DNA of 6,256 nt, taken from assembly GCA_945861175.1 (NCBI GenBank), contig CAMATR010000118.1:1-6256 (forward strand). Direction: 5' to 3'. Shown in pieces: positions 1-6,091 of the stretch. A program made the translations under genes and the position numbers. Every line of letters begins with the position of its first letter. Positions within the stretch are counted from its first letter, which is position 1. Below the pieces are notes generated by a model. That model was given only the letters and a program-made list of their open reading frames with translations, did not search any database and was not told the DNA's origin. The DNA comes from Chitinophaga pinensis. Lineage in GTDB: Bacteria > Bacteroidota > Bacteroidia > Flavobacteriales_D > Crocinitomicaceae.

Positions 1-597
1 ACTCTAAGTTTCCGCTATGCTTATCGTAAAAAAACATCTGCGAATCTTGAAGCATTAAAAGTTTTTGTTACGAATAATTGCGGTGATAGTTGGGTTCAAC
101 GTAAAACGTTGAGCGGAAATTCATTGTCGACATTGACAGTTTCTACGTCATGGGCCCCATCTAGCGCTGCTGACTGGGTAACTGTTCATATGATCAATGT
201 AACAAGTGAATATTGGGTAGATAATTTCAGGTATAAATTTCGTTTTGAAGGAAATGGTGGGAATAACTTCTATTTAGATGACATAAACATTTATCTTGGT
301 TCCCCGTCAGATGAATTGGTGCTTGGTATCGCTGAAGCTGGAACAATTGAGGAGTTGGCGCTTTATCCAAATCCTGCAGATCAAGAGGTAAACCTAAGAT
401 TTTCTGTTGCTACGCCACAAAATACGGCAATTCAAATCGTAGATATTACAGGAAAAGTAGTTCAAACTAATTCTGTCATGGCGGCAGCTGGCTCTAATTT
501 GGTTATGATGGATACATCAAAACTTGCAGCTGGAACGTACATGATGACAGTTAAAACTGCTTCGGCACAAAAAGTACTTCAATTTGTAGTAAAGTAA
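1..597 (+). CDS. T9SS type A sorting domain-containing secreted protein (3' part only)
   Basis: The reading frame is open from the first base to the TAA at 595-597, so 198 residues of a longer protein are visible and the true start lies outside the window. A TTG at 109 is internal and is not taken as the start. Visible residues 1-100 form a beta-rich domain ending in the signature FYLDDINIYLG, with NNCGDSW and SAADWVTV motifs. This pattern is common in the MAM-like or jelly-roll modules that precede sorting domains in Bacteroidota proteases (for example M43-type) and other secreted enzymes. From about residue 119 a type A T9SS sorting domain follows: LALYPNPA (YPNP encoded at 364-375), DITGKVV, then SKLAAGTYMMTV and a terminal KVLQFVVK. 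By family knowledge this domain directs export across the outer membrane by the PorU/PorV machinery, with cleavage and surface attachment or release. The catalytic part, if any, lies upstream. The product class is firm; the enzymatic identity is unknown. Confidence 0.9.
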   Translation, partial: TLSFRYAYRKKTSANLEALKVFVTNNCGDSWVQRKTLSGNSLSTLTVSTSWAPSSAADWVTVHMINVTSEYWVDNFRYKFRFEGNGGNNFYLDDINIYLGSPSDELVLGIAEAGTIEELALYPNPADQEVNLRFSVATPQNTAIQIVDITGKVVQTNSVMAAAGSNLVMMDTSKLAAGTYMMTVKTASAQKVLQFVVK

Positions 598-617
598 TTG
601 ATTCGAATAGTTAGTGC

Positions 618-650
618 AAAGGCCTTCAGAAATGGAGGCCTTTCTTTTTT
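618..650 (+). terminator. Rho-independent terminator after the T9SS cargo gene
   Basis: An 11-pair stem, AAAGGCCTTCA at 618-628 with TGGAGGCCTTT at 633-643, is closed by a GAAA (GNRA) tetraloop at 629-632 and followed by CTTTTTT at 644-650. It begins 20 bases after the upstream stop codon. The single non-Watson-Crick position is T626 with G635, a G-U wobble in plus-strand RNA but a C-A mismatch in minus-strand RNA. On the minus strand the hairpin is followed by GCACTAAC and not by a U-run. It should therefore work mainly for the plus strand, although convergent hemD ends only 5 bases from the stem and may use it weakly. Confidence 0.9.
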
Positions 651-1311
651 AATTTAAGTGACTTGCTAAAAACGAAACTAGTTCTTCTTCTGTTGCACTT
701 TTTAACACATGAATTAGTTTCATTCCCGCGTTTGAAATTGCTTGTGCTGTCGTGTTTCCCCAGGCAATTACGGGAGTGAGAGGCACTTCATTTACCGATA
801 AAAATGCCTTCAAATTCGATGGACTCGTAAACACATATAGATCTGCCTTTTCGATTTGTTGTGGAGTGGAAATTGTTTGATAAACCGCAATTTCCAACTT
901 TTGCTCAGTGGGTATTTGGGAAGTAATGGTTTTATTACTGTTTAAAGACAAGGGGAAAAGTACTTTTCGATTGCCTAACCAGTTTTTAAAGGATGCCCCA
1001 ACTTGTTCTGGATGCCCTGCATTGCTTCCAATAAAAGATGCATTAAGTCCCCATTTAGCTAGTTCATCTGCTGTTGCATGACCAACACAACCGATTAAAA
1101 TTTGACCAGATAACTTGTGTTTTTCTAGAAAAAATTGAACACTTCGAGGGCTTGAAAAAAATACGACATCAAATGATTCTTCTACTTTGAAATCTAGTCC
1201 GACAAATGAAATCATCGATTTAGATTCTAAATGGATGCCCTGTTCCGAACAAAAGTTATGTAGTAAAGGAACGTCGGTCTTAGATCTGGATATGTATATG
1301 GATTTTATCAA
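649..1311 (-). CDS. hemD: Uroporphyrinogen-III synthase
   Basis: HemD closes linear hydroxymethylbilane into uroporphyrinogen III while inverting ring D; it is cytosolic and supplies heme and siroheme synthesis. The 220-residue protein is slightly shorter than many family members but spans both alpha/beta domains. It shows IYISRS at the N-terminus, DVVFFSSPRSVQFF at 48-61, GCVGHATADEL at 74-84, AVYQT at 142-146, YVFTSPSNLKAF at 159-170 and WGNTTAQAISNAG at 184-196. This set of weakly conserved motifs is typical of HemD, and the position directly after hemC supports it. The start is a TTG at 1309-1311 that overlaps the hemC stop in a TTGA arrangement (4 shared bases). The next in-frame ATG is residue 33, which would remove the conserved first strand, so the TTG is preferred and translational coupling to hemC is likely. 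The stop codon (649-651) lies at the edge of the T-run of the convergent gene's terminator. Confidence 0.93.
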   Translation of the reverse strand: MIKSIYISRSKTDVPLLHNFCSEQGIHLESKSMISFVGLDFKVEESFDVVFFSSPRSVQFFLEKHKLSGQILIGCVGHATADELAKWGLNASFIGSNAGHPEQVGASFKNWLGNRKVLFPLSLNSNKTITSQIPTEQKLEIAVYQTISTPQQIEKADLYVFTSPSNLKAFLSVNEVPLTPVIAWGNTTAQAISNAGMKLIHVLKSATEEELVSFLASHLN

Positions 1312-2198
1312 TCTTGTATCGACGTAAGGTCTTCTACAATGATTTCTGGCAAGGATTCATGATCATCTGTTTCGTATTCGAACCAATTTGCACCGTCTTC
1401 CCAATTTTGGCAATGTGAGACATATACAATACCATTTTCAGCGCAATATACACCTAAGGGAAGTTGACACCCTCCCTGCAGTAAATTCAGTACTTTTCGC
1501 TCAATGCCAATGCGCTGTTGCACATCTGAATGATTCATCTTTTTGAGAACTTTTAAAAGTTCAAAATCTCCTTCACGAATTTGTAATGCAAGAACTCCTT
1601 GAGCTGGTGCAGGAATAAATTCCTCTGGATCGAGCCTTTCGACATGAAATTCAGTTAAGTCAATCTTTAAACGATCAACGCCAGCTTTGGCTAATAAAAT
1701 TGCGTCATATTTACCGTCTCTTAATTTTTGGATTCTTGTAGGGACATTTCCTCTTAAATCTTTAATCCCTGCATCTGGTCGAAAGCCTATAACCTGTGAC
1801 TTTCTTCTTGAAGAAGATGTACCTATAATTGATTTATCTTTCAGTGACCATAGTTGCAAAGCATCAACTTTTTCTTTTCGGATTAAAAGCAAATCCGCTG
1901 GGTCTTCTCGCTCAGAAACAGCAGCGACAATCAGCCCATTTGGCTGCTCTGTTTCAAGGTCTTTATGAGAATGAACAGCTAAATCAATTTCGTTATTGAG
2001 TAGTGCATTTTCGATTTCTTTCGTAAAAAAACCCTTGCCTTCTAATTTATCGAAACTGAGATTTTGAATTGCATCACCTTGTGTAACAATAATTTTTATT
2101 TCAACAGATGCTCCTAGTTTTTCTAATTGATTTTTAACATGGTTCGCTTGCCAAAGTGCCAAGTCACTTCCTCTGGAACCTATACGAATATGTTGCAT
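1308..2198 (-). CDS. hemC: Hydroxymethylbilane synthase (porphobilinogen deaminase)
   Basis: HemC condenses four porphobilinogen molecules head to tail into hydroxymethylbilane, using a covalently bound dipyrromethane primer. The 296-residue protein covers the whole family. The N-terminal IRIGSRGSDLALWQA is at 4-18, and GKGFFTKEIENALL is at 54-67. HSHKDLET at 77-84 carries the catalytic aspartate (Asp80, equivalent to E. coli Asp84). GTSSSRRKSQ at 126-135 and DLRGNVPTRIQKL at 147-159 bind the carboxylate side chains. PAPAQGVLALQ is at 196-206, and LQGGCQLPLGVYC supplies the primer-attachment cysteine, Cys244. The C-terminal domain is slightly shorter than in E. coli. The ATG at 2196-2198 follows the hemA TGA with no intervening base, and the preceding stretch is A-rich (AAATAAAAAC), as is usual at Bacteroidota starts. 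The 3' end overlaps hemD by 4 bases. All expected active-site motifs are present. Confidence 0.98.
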   Translation of the reverse strand: MQHIRIGSRGSDLALWQANHVKNQLEKLGASVEIKIIVTQGDAIQNLSFDKLEGKGFFTKEIENALLNNEIDLAVHSHKDLETEQPNGLIVAAVSEREDPADLLLIRKEKVDALQLWSLKDKSIIGTSSSRRKSQVIGFRPDAGIKDLRGNVPTRIQKLRDGKYDAILLAKAGVDRLKIDLTEFHVERLDPEEFIPAPAQGVLALQIREGDFELLKVLKKMNHSDVQQRIGIERKVLNLLQGGCQLPLGVYCAENGIVYVSHCQNWEDGANWFEYETDDHESLPEIIVEDLTSIQD

Positions 2199-3482
2199 TC
2201 AGTTTTTATTTATGAGAATTTCCTTGGCCATAATCATTGGAACACTCATGTATTTCTTTTCCATATAACCAAGTACTTTTTTAAGCACCTCTTTTGAGTT
2301 TTCATCAAGCAAATCAATGTCTTTTTTAAAAATTTCATTCACTGCATTTGACCTTATTTCCTTAACTTTTCTTGGAACTTCGCGCATAGCTATTTCAACT
2401 TCCCGAATACGATGTATTTGTTTGAATTCTTCTAGAGAGCTTGCAAGGATATTCTCAACATGCGTTATTTCCTTACTGCGCTCTTTTAAATTGTCATTTG
2501 AAATTTTTTGTAATACGTTCACAGAAACATGTGTAACATTATGCGAATGTATGATTTGAGGATCAAGATCTTGAGGAAGCGATATGTCAATGACTACTTT
2601 ACGACTCTCTTCCCCTGCCAGTAGCGTATTATAAATCTCAGGTGTTATTATATGACTGTCAGCACCCGTGCATGAAATGATAACATCAAACCCTCCAGAA
2701 AAATTAGCTAATTCATAAAGCGGCAATGCTTTTCCGTGAAGGTCACCTGCTAATTTTTCTGCTTTAGAGAGTGTACGGTTAAAGACTACAAACTTTTTGA
2801 ATCCATGTTTTTTAAGAAAGCGACTCATGTTTGTGTTTGTAACACCAGCTCCAATAATCAAGAATCTTGCATCCAAAGAAATATTTAAATCGCGCAAGCG
2901 ATGGTAAGCGAGAGAAACAACTGACACAGGTTTTGTGGCGATGCTCGTTTCGGTATAAACTTTTTTAGCAGTTTCAATAGTGTGGCGCATAAGAAGCCGG
3001 ATCATATCACCTGTTAAACCATTTGAACGACAGCGATCAAATGCACCTCTTACTTGTGTAATAATTTCTCTTTCACCAATTACCATCGAATCAATGGAAG
3101 ATGCAACACTAAATAGATGGTTAACCGCCTGAATACCTTTGGAGAGCTCTGCGTTATTTGAAAAAGTTAACAGTTGATCTTTAGTGAAATGCGGGTACAA
3201 TGTTTCAAAAAAAACTCCAAGAAGATTTTGAGAAATAATATTTTCAGTGCAAAAAATGAATTCTACTCTATTACAGGTAGATAAAAACATTAATTCACTA
3301 AACCCAAACTTAGACTTCAAAGAGGTTAGTCTTTCTTTCTGATCGTGCTCTTCTATATGAAGCATACCAATCTCATTCACCTCAAGATTTTTATGCGTAA
3401 AAGCTGCTATGTACAAATGTTCTATCACTACAGAATAGTTTGACTTTGCAAATTTGCGAAGACTTTCAACTAGTTTTGTCAT
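2199..3482 (-). CDS. hemA: Glutamyl-tRNA reductase
   Basis: HemA reduces glutamyl-tRNA(Glu) with NADPH to glutamate-1-semialdehyde, the first committed step of the C5 tetrapyrrole route. Counting from the ATG at 3480-3482 (427 residues), LYIAAFTHKN at 23-32 begins the catalytic domain. FLSTCNRVEF at 67-76 holds the nucleophilic cysteine (Cys70). GEREIITQVRGAFD at 136-149 is the second family motif. LIIGAGVTN at 208-216 with VVFNRT at 232-237 is the NADPH-binding Rossmann fold, and VIDISLPQDLDP at 297-308 follows. The rest is a helical dimerisation domain with a heptad-like EVLKKVLGYMEKKYM. The start is uncertain: the frame is open upstream to a GTG at 3590, with ATGs at 3557, 3497 and 3482, and a GTG at 3431 would give about 410 residues. 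I chose 3482 because it gives a family-like length and leaves an 80-base gap to the divergent gene. First gene of a tight hemA-hemC-hemD operon. Confidence 0.95.
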   Translation of the reverse strand: MTKLVESLRKFAKSNYSVVIEHLYIAAFTHKNLEVNEIGMLHIEEHDQKERLTSLKSKFGFSELMFLSTCNRVEFIFCTENIISQNLLGVFFETLYPHFTKDQLLTFSNNAELSKGIQAVNHLFSVASSIDSMVIGEREIITQVRGAFDRCRSNGLTGDMIRLLMRHTIETAKKVYTETSIATKPVSVVSLAYHRLRDLNISLDARFLIIGAGVTNTNMSRFLKKHGFKKFVVFNRTLSKAEKLAGDLHGKALPLYELANFSGGFDVIISCTGADSHIITPEIYNTLLAGEESRKVVIDISLPQDLDPQIIHSHNVTHVSVNVLQKISNDNLKERSKEITHVENILASSLEEFKQIHRIREVEIAMREVPRKVKEIRSNAVNEIFKKDIDLLDENSKEVLKKVLGYMEKKYMSVPMIMAKEILINKN

Positions 3483-3562
3483 AGAAGTGTCAGCCATATA
3501 ATTTAGAATGGCTATAAATACCGCATTAATCTTTTGATTAAATTCGCCAAAACACATAGATT
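3483..3562. promoter_or_regulatory. Divergent promoter region between hemA and the RDD gene (candidate)
   Basis: This is the only non-coding space between two head-to-head transcription units if the chosen starts are right, so both promoters should lie in or near it. It is AT-rich. Matches to the Bacteroidota consensus (TTTG, about 19-21 bases, TAnnTTTG) are imperfect. On the plus strand, TAAATTCG at 3539-3546 matches the -7 box at 5 of 6 fixed positions but has no good upstream TTTG. TTTG at 3533-3536 lies 20 bases before TAGATTTT at 3557-3564, but that would start transcription inside the RDD gene. On the minus strand I see no convincing box. Assignment rests on gene arrangement more than on sequence. 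Confidence 0.35.
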
Positions 3563-4330
3563 TTGAAGACGATTGAATTTGAATCTGCACAACATGTTAG
3601 AATAGAATATGACATAGCATCAACTATGCAGCGCTTTGTGGCTGCTTTAATTGATTTCGTGGTTTTTTTGGTTTATTTCGTCATTTTCATATTAGCATTT
3701 AATCTCTCTGGTGCGTTTACGAATTATGGCACTCAACTTTTTATTTATTTACTCCTTATTAAACTGCCCTGGATCTTCTATAATCCAATGATGGAATACC
3801 TTACCAAAGGACAAACATTAGGTAAATTTGCTATGGGGATAAGGGTTGTAACCCTTCAAGGAGTTCGTCCAGGGTTTAAGGAGGTTTTTACGCGCTGGCT
3901 GTTTAAAGCAGATTTTTTATGGATTAGCGCAGATTTCTTTTTGATTTTTTGGTTCGCTTTAGGATTTTTGGGCGCTATTTTTACTGGTTTAACTCAGTAT
4001 AGGCAAAGGGTGGGAGATATAATGGCAAATACCGTTGTTATTCGAGACCGTCCTTTGAAACAGCTTCAACTAAAGGATATTTTAGCCTTGCCCAAGAATT
4101 TTAATGCACCAACGTCTTATGTAGGGGTAACTCGATTTACAGATGAAGATATGCTGTTGATTAAAAATACAATTCAGCGGGTAAAAAAATATCCTAATCC
4201 TGAAACTAAGAGATTTACGGCGCAATTAGCAGATGAATCAGCCCGATTGATTGACTTGAAAGAAACACCGCCGAATCGATTAGAATTTTTGCAAACTTTA
4301 CTGCAGGATTACGTTTCTTTGACGCGTTAA
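3563..4330 (+). CDS. RDD family integral membrane protein
   Basis: This 255-residue inner-membrane protein of the RDD family has no assigned substrate; some family members elsewhere have been linked to ion or compatible-solute transport. It begins with KTIEFESAQHVRIEYDIAS, the N-terminus usual in Bacteroidota RDD proteins, followed by three hydrophobic segments at about 26-48, 56-74 and 118-142. Family landmarks are QRFVAALIDF (23-32), where the conserved aspartate of the first helix is Asp31, GQTLGKFAMGIRVV at 83-96 and YRQRVGDIMANTVVI at 146-160. A roughly 95-residue charged tail without helices in the membrane follows (161-255). The start is TTG at 3563: an in-frame TAG at 3557 rules out anything further upstream except an ATT at 3560. 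The first ATG (3626, residue 22) would delete the conserved N-terminus. rsmI follows after 9 bases, so co-transcription is likely. Confidence 0.9.
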   Translation: MKTIEFESAQHVRIEYDIASTMQRFVAALIDFVVFLVYFVIFILAFNLSGAFTNYGTQLFIYLLLIKLPWIFYNPMMEYLTKGQTLGKFAMGIRVVTLQGVRPGFKEVFTRWLFKADFLWISADFFLIFWFALGFLGAIFTGLTQYRQRVGDIMANTVVIRDRPLKQLQLKDILALPKNFNAPTSYVGVTRFTDEDMLLIKNTIQRVKKYPNPETKRFTAQLADESARLIDLKETPPNRLEFLQTLLQDYVSLTR

Positions 4331-4339
4331 ATAAAACAG

Positions 4340-5020
4340 ATGGCTAAACTTTGCATTGTCCCCACTCCAATTGGCAACTTGGAGGACATTACTTTAAGAG
4401 CATTGAGAATGTTTCGCGAATGTGATATTATATATGCCGAGGATACTCGGGTAACCAAGAAATTACTTTCTTTTTATGAAATATCAAAACCTGTTTTTCC
4501 ATTCCACGCTCATAATGAGCACCGTTCTTTGCAAGGGGTAATTGAGAAAATTAAATCAAATACATTGACCATATTGGTTTCCGATGCCGGCACACCTGGG
4601 ATTTCAGACCCTGGATTTTTATTAGCTAGGGAATGCGCTGCGCAAGGCATTAACATGGAATGTCTGCCAGGACCAACAGCTTTTGTCCCTGCATTGGTTG
4701 CTAGCGGTTTTCCATGCGATAGATTTGTTTTTGAGGGTTTTTTGCCACATAAAAAAGGCCGTCAAACAAAATTAGTTCGATTAGCAGAAGAGGAACGAAC
4801 TATAATTCTCTACGAATCACCTCACCGCTTGGTGAAGTGCTTAGATCAGATTGCAACGTTTATTGGCGCAGATAGAAATGTTTGTGTTGTCAGAGAAATT
4901 TCGAAAATATATGAGGAATACAAACGTGGGAGTGTTTCGGAAGTCAAAACATATTACGAAAATCATCCGCCAAAAGGAGAAATAGTAATAATTATTGAGG
5001 GAAAAGATGACAAAAATTAA
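4340..5020 (+). CDS. rsmI: 16S rRNA (cytidine1402-2'-O)-methyltransferase
   Basis: RsmI uses S-adenosylmethionine to methylate the ribose of C1402 in the decoding centre of 16S rRNA. The 226-residue protein belongs to the tetrapyrrole-methylase (SAM) fold. Landmarks are LCIVPTPIGNLEDITLRAL at 4-22, YAEDTRVTKKLL at 32-43, FHAHNE at 55-60, VSDAGTPGISDPG at 80-92, PGPTAFVPALVASGFP at 110-125, FEGFLPHKKGR at 131-141 and YESPHRL at 158-164. VVREISKIYEEYKRG at 183-197 and the final GEIVIIIEG strand complete the fold. It is shorter than the E. coli enzyme (286) because it lacks the extra C-terminal domain; short forms are common in Bacteroidota. The ATG follows the RDD stop by 9 bases with an A-rich leader (AAATAAAACAG). 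The 3' end overlaps the oxidoreductase gene. The fold is shared with cobalamin and siroheme methylases, but the motif set is specific for RsmI. Confidence 0.97.
   Translation: MAKLCIVPTPIGNLEDITLRALRMFRECDIIYAEDTRVTKKLLSFYEISKPVFPFHAHNEHRSLQGVIEKIKSNTLTILVSDAGTPGISDPGFLLARECAAQGINMECLPGPTAFVPALVASGFPCDRFVFEGFLPHKKGRQTKLVRLAEEERTIILYESPHRLVKCLDQIATFIGADRNVCVVREISKIYEEYKRGSVSEVKTYYENHPPKGEIVIIIEGKDDKN
4997..5001 (+). promoter_or_regulatory. Shine-Dalgarno-like GAGGG deciding the oxidoreductase start
   Basis: GAGGG lies five bases before the ATG at 5007, inside the last codons of rsmI. It favours this ATG over the in-frame TTG at 4995. Caution: Bacteroidota depend little on Shine-Dalgarno pairing, and these bases also encode the Glu-Gly near the RsmI C-terminus, so the match may be incidental. 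Confidence 0.45.
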
Positions 5021-6044
5021 TTCAGAGGCCCTTTTCCTCGTCAAAAAAGGAAGTGCGCAAGAAAGTTTTCAGCGACGCAATCTTTTAATAAACCAACCGG
5101 AAGGATATGATGTTTTAATAGAAACCGAAGCGTTTGGGTTGAATTATGCTGATGTCATGGCAAGACGCGGTCTCTATCGCGAAGCACCCCCGTTGCCATG
5201 TGTTGTGGGATATGAAGTGGTCGGAAGGATTATAGAGGCCGGTGTAAACGTTCCGAAAGAGGCAATAGGAAGTCGTGTTGTTGCATTTTGTCGTTTTGGA
5301 GGTTACGCGAAACATGTAGTAACGCAATACCGTGCCACAGGGATAATTAATGAATTACCCGCAGAGCAAGCAATGGCATTATGCACCCAAGCCGTTACCG
5401 CATATTATATGGCTGAATATTTATCTCCAATTAGAAAGGGTGATAAGGTTTTGATTCATGCCGCTGCGGGTGGCGTTGGGACTATTTTAATCCAACTAGC
5501 TAAATTACGCGGTGCTACGGTGTTTGCTAAAATTGGTAATGAAAAAAAGGCAGATCTTGTCAAATCATTGGGGGCTGATTTCGTGATCAATTACAAAGAT
5601 TCGGATTATGCCCAGCAGTTAACATCAATTCTAAAAGATGATCGATTAGATGTCTCTTATAATCCTGTTGCAGGATCTACTTTCAAAAAAGACTTGGCAC
5701 TTATCGGTTCTGGCGGAAGGCTAGTTCTATTTGGTGGCTCGGAACTTACCGGGGGCAAATACGGTATATTTTCTCAGTTTAATTTCTTAAAAAAAATGGG
5801 TTTGATGTTACCTGTAGGGCTTATGATGCGTTCCAAAAACATACTTGGAGTGAATATGCTAAAGATAGCTGACAATAAACCGGAAGTTCTCGCTCATTGC
5901 CTTAAAGAAGTTCTCCGATTGCATTCGGAAGGGGCAATTGCTCCGCAAGTGGGAGGTGTTTTTTCTGTTGGGGATTTAGCAAAAGCTCATTCTGCTCTAG
6001 AGTCAGGGAATACAACCGGAAAACTTTCTGTTTTCTGGTTATAA
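5007..6044 (+). CDS. Zinc-less medium-chain alcohol dehydrogenase/quinone oxidoreductase-like protein (QOR/VAT1-like)
   Basis: This 345-residue NAD(P)H-dependent oxidoreductase belongs to the medium-chain dehydrogenase/reductase superfamily. An N-terminal GroES-like domain contains VLIETEAFGLNYADVMAR at 36-53 and PCVVGYEVVGRIIEAG at 64-79. The nucleotide-binding Rossmann domain contains KGDKVLIHAAAGGVGTILIQ at 144-163, with the AAAGGVG loop, and SLGADFVINY at 187-196. The pattern LDVSYNPVAGSTF (214-226), GGRLVLFGGS (236-245) and KNILGVNM (277-284) most resembles the VAT1/zeta-crystallin branch, which reduces quinones or enones. The cysteines and histidines that bind catalytic and structural zinc in true alcohol dehydrogenases are absent, as expected for this branch. 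The substrate cannot be inferred. The ATG at 5007 overlaps rsmI by 14 bases in another frame, pointing to coupled translation; a TTG at 4995 would add four residues. No terminator is evident in the 47 bases after the stop. Confidence 0.9.
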   Translation: MTKINSEALFLVKKGSAQESFQRRNLLINQPEGYDVLIETEAFGLNYADVMARRGLYREAPPLPCVVGYEVVGRIIEAGVNVPKEAIGSRVVAFCRFGGYAKHVVTQYRATGIINELPAEQAMALCTQAVTAYYMAEYLSPIRKGDKVLIHAAAGGVGTILIQLAKLRGATVFAKIGNEKKADLVKSLGADFVINYKDSDYAQQLTSILKDDRLDVSYNPVAGSTFKKDLALIGSGGRLVLFGGSELTGGKYGIFSQFNFLKKMGLMLPVGLMMRSKNILGVNMLKIADNKPEVLAHCLKEVLRLHSEGAIAPQVGGVFSVGDLAKAHSALESGNTTGKLSVFWL

Positions 6045-6058
6045 GTTTGGTATCTTTT
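6027..6058 (+). promoter_or_regulatory. Weak Bacteroidota-type promoter candidate before the lipoprotein gene
   Basis: TCTG at 6027-6030, then 20 bases, then TATCTTTT at 6051-6058, resembles the TTTG / TAnnTTTG consensus with one mismatch in each box. It would put the transcript start roughly 25-30 bases before the ATG at 6092. A second candidate, TTTG at 6058-6061, 18 bases, then TAACTTCG at 6080-6087, would give an almost leaderless message. In AT-rich DNA such matches arise by chance, and read-through from the oxidoreductase gene is equally possible. Confidence 0.25.
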
Positions 6059-6091
6059 TTGATTAAACCCCAATAGTCATAACTTCGCAGT

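Noticed and set aside
1687..1968. Plus-strand open frame of 93 codons inside hemC
   Set aside because: It lies wholly opposite a hemC region encoding conserved active-site motifs, and its translation is serine-rich and resembles no family. It is an antisense shadow.
2317..2559. Plus-strand open frame of 80 codons inside hemA
   Set aside because: Antisense to the HemA dimerisation domain, with no recognisable protein features.
3483..3590. hemA extended upstream to GTG 3590 (463 residues)
   Set aside because: The extra residues match nothing known in glutamyl-tRNA reductases, and the extension would overlap the start of the divergent RDD gene and remove promoter space.
4841..5044. Minus-strand open frame spanning the rsmI-oxidoreductase junction
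   Set aside because: Antisense to two well-supported genes, with a low-complexity aromatic-rich translation.
5115..5327. Minus-strand open frame inside the oxidoreductase gene
   Set aside because: Antisense to the conserved GroES-like domain, with no coding character.
6045..6091. Possible terminator after the oxidoreductase gene (T-run at 6055-6060, TTGG with CCAA)
   Set aside because: The pairing is only four bases with a loop of about 20, and the T-run comes inside the loop and not after the stem.
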